Below, piece after piece: positions 35,413 to 44,174 of a DNA stretch of 64,000 bases (the stretch's first letter is position 1; the number at the start of each line of letters is the position of its first letter). Source of the stretch: Paenibacillus peoriae (GTDB lineage: Bacteria > Bacillota > Bacilli > Paenibacillales > Paenibacillaceae); assembly GCF_022531965.1 (NCBI RefSeq), contig NZ_CP092831.1, positions 3,419,001 through 3,483,000 of the forward strand, in the 5' to 3' direction. The position numbers and the translations under genes were made by a program. A model generated the notes under the pieces. It had not been told where the DNA came from, did not search any database, and was given only the letters and a program-made list of their open reading frames with translations.

Positions 35413-35802
35413 TCAGGCGGGCATCAGCTTCAGAATGGTATCAATAATAATGCTGATAATTGGGATTGCGAGCACCATAATGAGTACCTTTCCGGTAAGC
35501 TCAATTTTGGAAGCAATCCCGTCTTGTCCTGCATCCCGAACGATTTGCGCTCCAAATTCAGCAATATAAGCGATACCGATTATTTTCAAGACGGTTTTAA
35601 AATAGATCATGTCCATGCCTGAAGACCGGGCCAGTCGCTCCAGTACAGCAACCACAGATCCGATCTTGCCAATCAGCAGCAAAAAAATGACGATTCCCGC
35701 AGCTGTTGCAATCAAAAAGGCAAACATCGGCTTCTGTTCCTTAATGACTAAAATAAGGACTGTGGCAATGAGGGCGAAGCCCACCACCTGAATAATTTCC
35801 AT
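35413..35802 (-). CDS. spoIIIAD: Stage III sporulation protein AD
   Basis: 129 residues with four hydrophobic helices (about 1-19, 27-47, 70-90, 105-125). GMDMIYFKTVLKIIGIAYIA is the family signature. Related in helical pattern to SpoIIIAC just upstream, from which it may derive. Ten bases separate it from spoIIIAC. Confidence 0.94.
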   Translation of the reverse strand: MEIIQVVGFALIATVLILVIKEQKPMFAFLIATAAGIVIFLLLIGKIGSVVAVLERLARSSGMDMIYFKTVLKIIGIAYIAEFGAQIVRDAGQDGIASKIELTGKVLIMVLAIPIISIIIDTILKLMPA

Positions 35803-35810
35803 GTGTCCAC

Positions 35811-36014
35811 CTACTGAAAAAGAAAGATAGATTTGATCTCTTGCAGAAGGTTATCCAGCATTCGCACCACCATGAACAGGACCACGACGAAGCCGATGAC
35901 CGTTACCCAGTGCGCCATGTCTTCTTTGCCCATTTGCTTTAATACGGTATGAATCATAGCGATAATAATGCCAATTCCGGCAATTTGGAAAATTGCGTTC
36001 ACTTCTAAATTCAT
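35811..36014 (-). CDS. spoIIIAC: Stage III sporulation protein AC
   Basis: 67 residues, two transmembrane helices (about 5-24 and 34-52) joined by the short loop KQMGKEDMAHW. Size and sequence fit the family exactly. 12 bases after spoIIIAB. Confidence 0.94.
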   Translation of the reverse strand: MNLEVNAIFQIAGIGIIIAMIHTVLKQMGKEDMAHWVTVIGFVVVLFMVVRMLDNLLQEIKSIFLFQ

Positions 36015-36026
36015 TCGAGCACCCCG

Positions 36027-36545
36027 CTAATAGATCAAAATGACGATCAATGCTCCGATCAGCAGTCCCAGGCTCCTGCTCATACGCTCGTACCTCACCT
36101 GATCTGCCTGCGCCTGCGCTTCCTCATGGGATAACTGCTGGATGGTCAACGCAATGTGCTTGATCTGGTCTTCACGGTCGCTGGTTCCAAGACTGTAAGC
36201 AAGCTGCCGCATCGCTTCCTTCTCGGCTTGCTTCATAGAGGAACGGCTCCACGAGTCTTCAATGGCTTTATGCAAGCTTTCTCTGGCAGTCAGGCCAAAA
36301 GAGGGGTGCATCCAGCGTGAGGCTTGCTGAAACAGAGTGCGTAAGGGCTCTCGCAAGGGCTCTCCTGTCTTGGCGAAAGCATCTGGTAGCGGAGACACCC
36401 CGTAGGAAACCTCGGTGGTCAATCTTTGCAGCGCAAGAATCAACTCCCTGATTTGCCGCGGCCTCATTGCAAACTGCCTTGCCCGTTGCCAACCTGCCAG
36501 CGTAGCGGCCAGTATAACCAAGGCTGCACCCAGCAGCTTAAGCAT
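36027..36545 (-). CDS. spoIIIAB: Stage III sporulation protein AB
   Basis: 172 residues from ATG 36545, which overlaps the spoIIIAA stop by eight bases and has GGGGG about seven bases upstream. A longer frame to 36602 lies wholly inside spoIIIAA and is not favoured. N-terminal hydrophobic helix, then helical bundle with RPRQIRELILALQRLTTEVS and a C-terminal membrane helix (LGLLIGALIVILI). Related to type II secretion F-domain proteins, which fits a secretion-like channel. Confidence 0.93.
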   Translation of the reverse strand: MLKLLGAALVILAATLAGWQRARQFAMRPRQIRELILALQRLTTEVSYGVSPLPDAFAKTGEPLREPLRTLFQQASRWMHPSFGLTARESLHKAIEDSWSRSSMKQAEKEAMRQLAYSLGTSDREDQIKHIALTIQQLSHEEAQAQADQVRYERMSRSLGLLIGALIVILIY

Positions 36546-37533
36546 AGGAGATACCCCCATTCTGCCCTTCTCCAGACAGTGTAAGCCTGCGTTGCTTGGC
36601 ATCTGCCAGTCGGAATGAGACGCCCCGGCTCGTCCGCTCCAGCATGACGTAGAGTTGAAATAGCTCTTGTCCTGTAGTTAATCCAGCAAAAGCAGACCGG
36701 GTCGCCATTTCAGCCACATCGCGACCATGTGCGGAAGCAATGACTGCAATGCCTGCATGGAGCGCTTCGCGCACCGCCTCCGCATCTTCCGGTCGTCCGA
36801 TTTCATCAACAATGAGGACATCCGGTGACATCGAGCGGATCATCATCATCATGCCTTCTGCTTTCGGACATCCGTCCAATACATCGGTGCGAGGCCCGAC
36901 ATCAAAACCCGGGATACCTTTGTGACTACCAGCGATCTCAGAGCGTTCGTCTATAATGCCTACCTTGAGTCCATTCCGTCGCCCCCCATGGCTTTCCATC
37001 CCTCCGTAACTGAGTTGCCGAGCCAAGTCCCTAAGCAGTGTCGTTTTGCCATGCTGAGGAGGGGACAAAATGAGGGTATGCCGGATTTTCCCGGACATTC
37101 GATCTGCTACATAAGGCAATATCCGATCAGCTATGCCGGGAATTGCACGCGCAATTCTTACATTAAAGCTGCTTATATCCCTCAAATGCTCCACTCGTCC
37201 TCGGTTGAGCACGGTTCTCCCTGCCAAGCCAATACGATGACCGCCAGGGATCGTAATAAACCCTTTACGAAGCTCCTCTTCCATCGTATAGAGGGAATGA
37301 TTGCTGATAAAATCCAGCAGTCGGTGGGCATCCTCACGGTCAGGCTTATAGGCTTCCACATGGTTCAAAGTCAGCTGACCAGCAGACGTTACAAAATGAT
37401 GTTCACCGTTTGCATTAATTTCCAACGGCCTTCCTTCCCTGACCCGGATTTCTTCCAGTTGCTCAAATACCGTTTCTGGAAGCCTTCCGAGTATACCGTG
37501 CAACGGTTCGGGAAATAACTCCAGCCATTCCAT
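36538..37533 (-). CDS. spoIIIAA: Stage III sporulation protein AA, ATPase
   Basis: 331 residues. Walker A is SPPQHGKTTLLRDLA, Walker B is DVLIVDEIGRPEDAEA, and ERSEIAGSHKG lies between, as in secretion ATPases. It powers the SpoIIIA-SpoIIQ channel. First gene of the eight-gene operon. RBS GAGGGGGC precedes the ATG and a sigma-E type promoter lies 40-70 bases upstream. Confidence 0.95.
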   Translation of the reverse strand: MEWLELFPEPLHGILGRLPETVFEQLEEIRVREGRPLEINANGEHHFVTSAGQLTLNHVEAYKPDREDAHRLLDFISNHSLYTMEEELRKGFITIPGGHRIGLAGRTVLNRGRVEHLRDISSFNVRIARAIPGIADRILPYVADRMSGKIRHTLILSPPQHGKTTLLRDLARQLSYGGMESHGGRRNGLKVGIIDERSEIAGSHKGIPGFDVGPRTDVLDGCPKAEGMMMMIRSMSPDVLIVDEIGRPEDAEAVREALHAGIAVIASAHGRDVAEMATRSAFAGLTTGQELFQLYVMLERTSRGVSFRLADAKQRRLTLSGEGQNGGISYA

Positions 37534-37575
37534 ACCGATGCAGCCCCCTCACAGTTGTCCTTTTTCTTTAAGACA

Positions 37576-37604
37576 AGTCTATGGTTGACTCTCGCTTTTT
37601 ATGC
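37576..37604 (-). promoter_or_regulatory. Sigma-E promoter of the spoIIIA operon
   Basis: On the minus strand GCATAAA (37604-37598), 14 bases, then CATAGACT (37583-37576). The -10 agrees with CATACAHT at seven of eight positions. The operon is known to be mother-cell, sigma-E controlled in B. subtilis. Confidence 0.55.
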
Positions 37605-37708
37605 CGAAAATATATTGAAAACCTAGGCAAACTTTTGCTAACTCCTATCAACACTCAACAGACCTTTCTCCCGCTTGTTTAAGCACCATTCTCTAATTTG
37701 CACAAATA

Positions 37709-37792
37709 AAAAAGGGCCTCTCAAAGCCTTGTCGGCTAAGGGAAACCCTTGGGTAGAAAAGATAGATTCAGAAAAAAAGAGGCTTCCCCTCA
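37709..37792 (-). terminator. Composite terminator region after lysC
   Basis: On the minus strand GCCTCT and AGAGGC close a structure that also holds the perfect AAGGG-TTT-CCCTT hairpin, ending in CCCTTTTTTATTT. The remaining gaps on both sides (37605-37708 and 37793-37946) show nothing I can support. Confidence 0.5.
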
Positions 37793-37946
37793 GTTTAACT
37801 CTCACTGATGGAACAACCTCTTAACCTACTGCTGTATTCTATGATTTATCAAACTATAAATAGAGGGCATATAATGTATCAACCTTTATCTGTCATAAGC
37901 ATCGTTCACATTAGCCATATTCAGTGTCTAGATCACGTTGCAGTTA

Positions 37947-38465
37947 TTAACGACGGTCTTGCGGTCCACCCACAAACGCTTGCTCCTCGGTGTCCAGGTT
38001 ATAAGCTGTATGCAACGCCTGAATAACCTCATGAAGCTTACCCGCTTCAATTACACACGATACTTTGATTTCAGATGTGCTTACCATTTTAATGCTAACG
38101 CCTTGCTCTGCCAGTACGGCAAACATTTGCGCAGCAACACCCGGATGGCTAACCATTCCTGCACCTACAATGGAAACCTTCACCAAGTTTTCCTCAGACG
38201 TTACTTCACGGTACGGAAGCTCTCCACGAATACCTTCCAGCGTCTTCAGTGCCGCTTCACGATCCGTCAGAGCTACTGTAAAGGAGAAATCCGCTTTACC
38301 AGCTTCAACCCCGCTCTGTACAATAATGTCTACATCAATTTTGGCTGCCGCCAGTGTTCCAAATACTTTCGCCAGTACACCGGGAATATCGGCGACGCCC
38401 AAAATACTGATTCTTGCTACATTTTTATCATATGCAATCCCACTGACTACAACGCCTTGTTCCAT
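37947..38465 (-). CDS. lysC: Aspartate kinase beta subunit (in-frame internal start)
   Basis: In-frame with lysC. ATG 38465-38463 is preceded by AAAGGAGG (38481-38474) with eight bases of spacing, a ribosome site better than that of the full-length gene. The 172-residue product contains both ACT domains and no kinase domain. In B. subtilis LysC alpha and beta are made in the same way and form an alpha2beta2 enzyme; making of the small form here is inferred. Confidence 0.7.
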   Translation of the reverse strand: MEQGVVVSGIAYDKNVARISILGVADIPGVLAKVFGTLAAAKIDVDIIVQSGVEAGKADFSFTVALTDREAALKTLEGIRGELPYREVTSEENLVKVSIVGAGMVSHPGVAAQMFAVLAEQGVSIKMVSTSEIKVSCVIEAGKLHEVIQALHTAYNLDTEEQAFVGGPQDRR

Positions 38466-39200
38466 TACTGCATCCTCCTTTACGACCGTTCCTTCATTAT
38501 GGTTAAAACTGGACCGCACGATCAGCGGTACCCGGTTATGTTTGGCATATTCTACCGCACGAGGATGCAATACAGCTGCACCCAGATTAGCTAATTCCAG
38601 CATTTCATCATAAGAAATTTCTTTTAGCTTACGAGCAACCTTCACGATCCGTGGATCTGTTGAATAAATGCCGTCCACATCCGTGTAAATTTCACAGGCA
38701 TCCGCTTGAATCGCCGCCGCCAGCGCAACCGCCGTCGTATCAGATCCACCACGTCCCAACGTCGTAATGTCTCCCTCTACAGACATCCCTTGGAAACCAG
38801 CTACAACAACGATCTTGTTGCTGCTCAGTGCATCCAGCACACGCTGAGGTTGAATATCCGTAATCCGTGCTCGACCAAAGTCAGATTCAGTACGGAAACC
38901 AGCCTGCCATCCCGTAAACGATACCGCTTCATGACCCAACTGCTGAATAGCCATCGACAACAAGGCGATTGAAATTTGCTCACCTGTCGTCATCAACATA
39001 TCCAACTCACGTGCAGGCAACTGCTCATTCAACAATTTGGCCTGGTCAATCAGTTCGTCTGTCGTGTCTCCCATTGCGGAAACGACCACTACACATTGAT
39101 GCCCTTCACTCTGTTTCTCCACAACGCGTTTTGCCACGCGTTTCATGCGCTCCGTGTCACCGACGGAACTGCCTCCGAATTTCATGACATACAAAGACAA
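37947..39200 (-). CDS. lysC: Aspartate kinase, LysC type with overlapping beta subunit
   Basis: 417 residues. Kinase domain 1-245 with KFGGSSVGDTERM, the TLGRGGSDTTAVALAAA segment and YTDVDGIYSTDPR. Two ACT domains follow (265-335 and 345-410). It phosphorylates aspartate, first step toward lysine, diaminopimelate, threonine and methionine. An internal ATG at 38465 with a perfect AAAGGAGG eight bases upstream would give the 172-residue beta subunit, as in B. subtilis aspartokinase II. A 5' leader of about 190 bases shows no lysine riboswitch that I can recognise. Confidence 0.93.
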   Translation of the reverse strand: MSLYVMKFGGSSVGDTERMKRVAKRVVEKQSEGHQCVVVVSAMGDTTDELIDQAKLLNEQLPARELDMLMTTGEQISIALLSMAIQQLGHEAVSFTGWQAGFRTESDFGRARITDIQPQRVLDALSSNKIVVVAGFQGMSVEGDITTLGRGGSDTTAVALAAAIQADACEIYTDVDGIYSTDPRIVKVARKLKEISYDEMLELANLGAAVLHPRAVEYAKHNRVPLIVRSSFNHNEGTVVKEDAVMEQGVVVSGIAYDKNVARISILGVADIPGVLAKVFGTLAAAKIDVDIIVQSGVEAGKADFSFTVALTDREAALKTLEGIRGELPYREVTSEENLVKVSIVGAGMVSHPGVAAQMFAVLAEQGVSIKMVSTSEIKVSCVIEAGKLHEVIQALHTAYNLDTEEQAFVGGPQDRR

Positions 39201-39340
39201 CGATATTCACTCCCTCAGACTCAGTATGTAACCTTGAGATGGCACCCAACGACTTGAACGTGACATCCTGCGGAATAACTTTAGTACAGTATAATACGAA
39301 AGTGCTGTGCGGAGCCATTGTTTTTTAATATTAGTGCTTA

Positions 39341-39374
39341 TAAAAATATCCCCTGCCCTTCACAAGGACAGAGG
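39341..39374 (-). terminator. Terminator of efp
   Basis: On the minus strand CCTCTGTCCTT-GTG-AAGGGCAGGGG is followed by ATATTTTTA. Confidence 0.7.
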
Positions 39375-39394
39375 AAATCTAAAAGCAGCAAATT

Positions 39395-39952
39395 TTATGC
39401 GCGAGACATGTATTTGCCGTCACGTGTATCAATTAACAATACGTCATCTTGGTTAATGAACAAAGGAACTTGAACATTCAAACCCGTTTCCAATTTGGCA
39501 TTTTTGGTAGCACCTGTAGCTGTATTACCTTTAATACCTGGTTCTGTTTCGATTACTTTGAGTTCAACGCTGGTAGGCAGGTTAATACCCAGGATTTCGC
39601 CGTTATAGCTAACGATATTTACATTCATGTTTTCTTTCAGGAAGTTAAGTTCCCATTTCAGTTGATCGCTGGACAATGTGAATTGATCATATGTTTCATT
39701 ATCCATGAATGTATGATCGTCTGCACTAGCATACAGATAAGATACACCGCGGTTTTCGATTTGCGCCCGACCGATCGTTTCACCCGCACGGAATGTACGT
39801 TCAACGGTGTTACCGTTACGCAAGTTTTTCAACTTGGAGCGTACGAATGCTGCACCTTTACCCGGTTTTACGTGTTGGAAATCCAGCACCGTAAAAATAT
39901 CTCCGTCTACCTCGACGGTCAAACCTGTTTTAAAATCATTAACGTTAATCAC
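39395..39952 (-). CDS. efp: Translation elongation factor P
   Basis: 185 residues in three beta domains. The modified lysine loop near the tip is KPGKGAAF (Lys32), the position that carries 5-aminopentanol in B. subtilis. The C-terminal signature [20 protein letters not shown] is intact. EF-P relieves ribosome stalling at polyproline. It follows the Xaa-Pro peptidase gene by 33 bases, the conserved papA-efp pair of Bacillales. Confidence 0.96.
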   Translation of the reverse strand: MINVNDFKTGLTVEVDGDIFTVLDFQHVKPGKGAAFVRSKLKNLRNGNTVERTFRAGETIGRAQIENRGVSYLYASADDHTFMDNETYDQFTLSSDQLKWELNFLKENMNVNIVSYNGEILGINLPTSVELKVIETEPGIKGNTATGATKNAKLETGLNVQVPLFINQDDVLLIDTRDGKYMSRA

Positions 39953-39985
39953 TAAAATACCCCTCCTACAGGACTGTTATCGTTA

Positions 39986-41059
39986 TTAAACGACTGTAAA
40001 TTCTTTGCTCGAATGTGTTAATAATTTGATGCCGCTATCTGTAATAACGATATCATCCTCGATCCGTACACCGCCCAATCCAGGCACATAGATACCTGGC
40101 TCGACCGTTACCACCATGCCCGGCTCCAGAATATCATCACTCGCCTTCGACAGGCGTGTAGATTCATGTACTTCAAGACCCAGACCATGACCTGTACTGT
40201 GCCCGAAATTGTCTCCATAGCCATGGCTTGCAATAATATCCCGGGTCAGAGCATCCGCTTCACGGCCTGTCATGCCCGGCTTAATATGTTCAAGTGCGTG
40301 AAGTTGCGCCTTAAGTACAATATCGTAGATCTCACGCAACTGGGGCGCTAAATCCCCTTGTGTGGCCACTGTACGTGTCAAATCGGAGCAATAGCCATCC
40401 AGCAACGCACCAAAATCAAACGTAATCAGCTCGCCTGCTTGTACTAACTTAGCACTGGCTACGCCATGAGGCAATGCCGAACGAACCCCAGAAGCCACAA
40501 TTGTGTCAAATGAAGAGGATGTAGCTCCCTGCTTGCGCATGAAGAATTCCATTTCCAGATCCAGCTCACGCTCGCTGACACCTGGCTTGATGTAAGGTAA
40601 AATGTGTGCAAAAGTAGCATCTGCCAAATCCGCTGCCCGCTGCATCACTTCCAGCTCTTCTGCATCCTTGTACACCCGTAATTTCTCTACAATGCCCGAC
40701 ACCGGAACCAGTGAAATAGGTGACAAATCTTCGCTATAAGCTTTATGCGTCGCAACAGTTACAGCGTCTTGCTCAAAGCCTGTTTCGCTGATCTGATGGG
40801 AAGACAGCAATTCTTTCACCGTTTCCATGACCTGTGCAGCGTGCTGCACTACCGTGAAGCCTTCGGCTTGTTCGGTCGCTTGCGTCATATAGCGAAAGTC
40901 AGTCAGCAAATAGCTATGGGATTCCGTAATCAGCACATAACCTGCCGAACCTGTGAAGCCTGTCAAATATCGACGATTGACAGGGCTAGTAATCAGCATA
41001 GCCCGCAGATTATGCTCGCCCAGCGCCAGCCGCAGCTTTAACACCCGGTCATTCTTCAT
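39986..41059 (-). CDS. papA: M24 Xaa-Pro aminopeptidase
   Basis: 357 residues. An N-terminal creatinase-like domain (1-125, NRRYLTGFTGSAGYVLITES) is followed by a pita-bread catalytic domain with metal ligands in DFGALLDGYCSDLTRT (two Asp), the GHSTGHGLGLEVHE His, VVTVEPGIYVPG Glu and RIEDDIVIT Glu. It removes the residue before proline in peptides. Immediately upstream of efp. Confidence 0.94.
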   Translation of the reverse strand: MKNDRVLKLRLALGEHNLRAMLITSPVNRRYLTGFTGSAGYVLITESHSYLLTDFRYMTQATEQAEGFTVVQHAAQVMETVKELLSSHQISETGFEQDAVTVATHKAYSEDLSPISLVPVSGIVEKLRVYKDAEELEVMQRAADLADATFAHILPYIKPGVSERELDLEMEFFMRKQGATSSSFDTIVASGVRSALPHGVASAKLVQAGELITFDFGALLDGYCSDLTRTVATQGDLAPQLREIYDIVLKAQLHALEHIKPGMTGREADALTRDIIASHGYGDNFGHSTGHGLGLEVHESTRLSKASDDILEPGMVVTVEPGIYVPGLGGVRIEDDIVITDSGIKLLTHSSKEFTVV

Positions 41060-41140
41060 CTTTCATTCCGCTCCCCTCTGTCAAATAACCAAATGCTATT
41101 TTAACACAGGGAATAGGCGCTTGAGAAGTTTTTGTTACGT

Positions 41141-41722
41141 TCAGCTCTCAGCTTTCTCAGGCTCGCGCTTTCTTTCATCCGTATACTCGACAGCAACGGT
41201 ATATCCGATAAATAGTCCCCACAGTAAAAACACACAAATTTCCGTATACAGGGAATTCCATGTTAACCGATCAGGAGCATTCATCATCCCTAGCTTAGGA
41301 CCTGTTAATACAAATAAAACAACCCACCAAATCAGGCCATACACAATGCCGGGTAAAGGACCCTTAAATCTGCGCAGCAACAGAGTGTACACCAGTGAAG
41401 CTACGACGGATAATCCAATAAAAAACAGTAGCCCTACCAGATGTCCCGCCATGGTGTTCATAAATGAATGCTTGAAAAAAGGCTCTGCGAGAAAGCCAGG
41501 CGCTACTACGGTAAAGTGCAACTTATAAAACAGCCAGCGCAGCAATCCCCAGAGCAAACCCGAAAAAAAACCCAACTCAAGCGCAAAAGGAATGAGAGGC
41601 GTATGTATTTTGCCTGACTGCTGCCTGCCTCTACCACTGTCGTTATGATTACGTTGATCCTGAGATCCACGAGGTTGCTCCTGTTCATGTCCTATCTTGG
41701 GTATAGAGAAGGTTTCGCTCAT
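41141..41722 (-). CDS. yqhR: Conserved membrane protein YqhR
   Basis: 193 residues from ATG 41722, with AAAGGGG about ten bases upstream; the open frame to 41812 adds 30 residues without homology or ribosome site. A hydrophilic His/Gln/Arg-rich N-terminus (1-40) is followed by four transmembrane helices (about 45-65, 95-115, 125-145, 160-180). It sits beside papA and efp like B. subtilis yqhR, but the aroQ (yqhS) gene that B. subtilis has between them is missing. Function unknown. Confidence 0.8.
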   Translation of the reverse strand: MSETFSIPKIGHEQEQPRGSQDQRNHNDSGRGRQQSGKIHTPLIPFALELGFFSGLLWGLLRWLFYKLHFTVVAPGFLAEPFFKHSFMNTMAGHLVGLLFFIGLSVVASLVYTLLLRRFKGPLPGIVYGLIWWVVLFVLTGPKLGMMNAPDRLTWNSLYTEICVFLLWGLFIGYTVAVEYTDERKREPEKAES

Positions 41723-41916
41723 GTTGTTTAATCCCCTTTCAATATGAAAACTTTTTCCCATCGTAAAGACTATCGCAATCGGATATGCATGTACTTCCAT
41801 CGGATTCTGCATTCCATTTTGCTGGTAGTATGCTCCAAGGGGGGAGAGTTTAACAACGAACAGGAATGCTGAATAATGGCAGCTTTCGACTTGAGGGTAC
41901 GGACCCGTTTTTTACA

Positions 41917-41945
41917 TTGACAAAATTTCAATCCTCTATCATAAT
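41917..41945 (+). promoter_or_regulatory. Sigma-A promoter of the iron-binding lipoprotein gene
   Basis: Perfect TTGACA (41917-41922), 17-base spacer, CATAAT (41940-41945). The Fur box begins 11 bases after the -10, so Fur would block the start site. Confidence 0.75.
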
Positions 41946-41956
41946 ATAATGGTGAA

Positions 41957-41975
41957 AATGATAATCATTATCATT
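41957..41975 (+). promoter_or_regulatory. Fur box
   Basis: AATGATAATCATTATCATT contains a perfect 7-1-7 inverted repeat, TGATAAT-C-ATTATCA, identical to the Bacillus Fur consensus. Confidence 0.92.
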
Positions 41976-42007
41976 TTATAAAAACATATATACGGGAGAA
42001 CGCTTCT

Positions 42008-43009
42008 ATGAAAAAGGGATTCATCGGGATTTTATTGTTAATGGTTTTTACGCTCACTCTGGCAGGTTGCGGAGCAGCCGACAATGCATCGGACAAAGAT
42101 CAGGTAGCCACATCGGGTAGTAAACCGACTGACACAGCGACCGGTCCTGTGACGGTAAAGCATAATCGTGGTGAGATCACGCTCGACAAGCCCGCACAGC
42201 GTGTCGTAGTGCTGGAATGGACATTTACAGAGGATTTGGTTGCGTTGGGCGTTCAGCCAGTGGGTAATGCTGACAATGCCAACTACAAGGTATACGTGAC
42301 ACCGGAGGCGGCTCTGGATAGTAGCGTGGTCGATGTCGGCACGCGTAACGAGCCGAATCTGGAAGCGATTGCTGCATTGAAGCCGGATCTGATCATTTCC
42401 AATGTTGATGGGAATGAAGCTATCTATGAGCAACTTAAGGCCATCGCTCCTACGATCGAATATAATCTGAACAATGGTAATGGCTACGATCATGATAAAA
42501 TGGTAGAAATTTTTAATAGCATCGCGGTTGCTCTGGGAAAAGAAGACAAAGCTAAGCAGGTGCTTGCCGAACTGGATCAGCATTATGCTGAAGCCAAAGA
42601 AAAGCTCGCCGCTGCTGGCAAGTCGGATTATCATTATGTACTGACACAAGCTTTCACTTCGCAAAATGCGGCCAGCCTCCGTATGTTTTCGGATAACTCA
42701 GTCGTCGTGGCAACACTGGCGAAGATCGGTATGATTAATGATTGGAAACCAAGCAAAGTTGAACCGTATGGCTTTACAACCGTCGGTATTGAAGCTCTGT
42801 CTGCTGTTCAGAACAGCAACTTTATCTATATTGTGCAGCCGGACGATGATGTTTTCGGGGCACCTATGAAAAATAATTCGGTCTGGAACGGTCTGAATTT
42901 CGTTAAAGAAAAACGCACCTATCCACTGAACGGTACGACATGGACATTTGGCGGCCCCCTCTCATCAAAAGGACTGGTTGACCAGGTTGTTGGGGCAATT
43001 ACGCAATAG
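42008..43009 (+). CDS. Iron-siderophore ABC transporter substrate-binding lipoprotein
   Basis: 333 residues, FecB/FhuD class. A lipoprotein signal ends in LAGC (Cys21). The cluster-8 binding-protein fold is visible: KPAQRVVVLEWTFTEDLVAL at the start of the first lobe, LEAIAALKPDLIISNVDGNE, a connecting helix (about 160-200) and a second lobe ending FGGPLSSKGLVDQVV. Similar in outline to the citrate-type YfmC/FecB group, but the siderophore cannot be named. Fur-controlled and monocistronic: no permease or ATPase gene is beside it, so it must use a transporter encoded elsewhere. Confidence 0.88.
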   Translation: MKKGFIGILLLMVFTLTLAGCGAADNASDKDQVATSGSKPTDTATGPVTVKHNRGEITLDKPAQRVVVLEWTFTEDLVALGVQPVGNADNANYKVYVTPEAALDSSVVDVGTRNEPNLEAIAALKPDLIISNVDGNEAIYEQLKAIAPTIEYNLNNGNGYDHDKMVEIFNSIAVALGKEDKAKQVLAELDQHYAEAKEKLAAAGKSDYHYVLTQAFTSQNAASLRMFSDNSVVVATLAKIGMINDWKPSKVEPYGFTTVGIEALSAVQNSNFIYIVQPDDDVFGAPMKNNSVWNGLNFVKEKRTYPLNGTTWTFGGPLSSKGLVDQVVGAITQ

Positions 43010-43035
43010 GTTGTTTCCGAAGTTTTATAATGAGT

Positions 43036-43078
43036 AGCATTTATGTGAGCAGTCTGACGCTCCATAAATGCTTTTTTT
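43036..43078 (+). terminator. Terminator of the iron-binding lipoprotein gene
   Basis: AGCATTTATG (43036-43045) pairs perfectly with CATAAATGCT (43063-43072), followed by TTTTTTT. Confidence 0.85.
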
Positions 43079-43174
43079 ATAAGCCTGTGGTTACACCAGT
43101 TTCATCTAACTAGATATTCCCTTCCAAATTCGATACAATATACAAAAAAGCATGTATTAAGAGAGGTGAGACGG

Positions 43175-44167
43175 TTGTCACAAGCATCCAAGCCTGTGAG
43201 CTACGGTGGTCAGGCAGTCATTGAAGGTGTCATGTTCGGCGGCAAGCGTGTCAATGTCACGGCAGTTCGCCGCAAAACTGGCGAAATCACATATTTGGAA
43301 GTACCACGCAAGGAGCAATCCTGGGTATCCAAATTCCGCAGAATTCCTTTATTGCGGGGGATTGTAAGCATCATCGACTCCAGCGCCAAAGGTACCAAGC
43401 ATTTGAACTATTCAGCCGATGCGTATGCTGATGATGAAGTAGATCCGGAAGAACGCGCTGAGCAAAAGAAAAAAGAAGAATCTCGCTGGAGTCTGAGTAT
43501 GATGATCGGTGTAGCGGCAGTCGGGATTATCTCCTTTTTGTTCGGCAAAATTGTGTTAACCCTCGTTCCGGTTGTTGTAGAAGACTTCCTGTTCGACGGC
43601 TTGTTTCACAGCCAAATTTTGCATAACCTCGCCGAAGGAGCCATTAAGCTGATTCTGCTGCTGGCTTATTTATGGGGCATTTCCCAAACTCCATTGATCA
43701 AACGACTGTTTCAATATCACGGTGCAGAGCATAAAGTAATTACGGCATTCGAAGCTGGAGAAGAACTAACCCCGGCCAATGTGCAAAAATACAGCCGTTT
43801 GCATTACCGCTGCGGTAGCAGCTTTATTATGCTGACCGTGATCATCGGGGTACTAGTCTATTCCCTATTCACCTACGATAATCTGTGGGAGCGTATGGGG
43901 CAACGGCTTCTACTGCTTCCGATCGTACTGGGGCTTTCTTTTGAATTTCTCAAGCTGACCAATGCTCTTCGTGAAATTCCGGTACTTCGTTATTTAGGTT
44001 ACCCCGGTCTGTGGCTGCAACTACTTACCACCAAAGAACCGACTGATGATCAAGTGGAGGTATCCATTGCCTCATTTAAGCGTATGCTTGAATTGGATGC
44101 TGAGTTGGAAAATGTACCTGTAAAGGAGACCTTCAACAGTCCTGCACTTGATCCTGTGAAAGGATGA
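43175..44167 (+). CDS. yqhQ: DUF1385 membrane protein YqhQ
   Basis: 330 residues from TTG 43175, five bases after AGAGGTGA. The frame also allows a GTG at 43166, inside that ribosome site. The N-terminus YGGQAVIEGVMFGGKRVNVT is the DUF1385 signature. The middle has RIPLLRGIVSI and several transmembrane helices (about 110-135, 160-185, 225-245, 255-275), and the FQYHGAEHKVITAFE and YSRLHYRCGSSFIM motifs conserved in the family. The biochemical role is unknown. Keeps the yqhR-yqhQ-yqhP neighbourhood. Confidence 0.9.
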   Translation: MSQASKPVSYGGQAVIEGVMFGGKRVNVTAVRRKTGEITYLEVPRKEQSWVSKFRRIPLLRGIVSIIDSSAKGTKHLNYSADAYADDEVDPEERAEQKKKEESRWSLSMMIGVAAVGIISFLFGKIVLTLVPVVVEDFLFDGLFHSQILHNLAEGAIKLILLLAYLWGISQTPLIKRLFQYHGAEHKVITAFEAGEELTPANVQKYSRLHYRCGSSFIMLTVIIGVLVYSLFTYDNLWERMGQRLLLLPIVLGLSFEFLKLTNALREIPVLRYLGYPGLWLQLLTTKEPTDDQVEVSIASFKRMLELDAELENVPVKETFNSPALDPVKG

Positions 44168-44174
44168 GTGAATA

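Noticed and set aside
39201..39340. Lysine riboswitch upstream of lysC
   Set aside because: The leader of about 190 bases lacks the conserved lysine-riboswitch motifs I would expect and shows no matching terminator.
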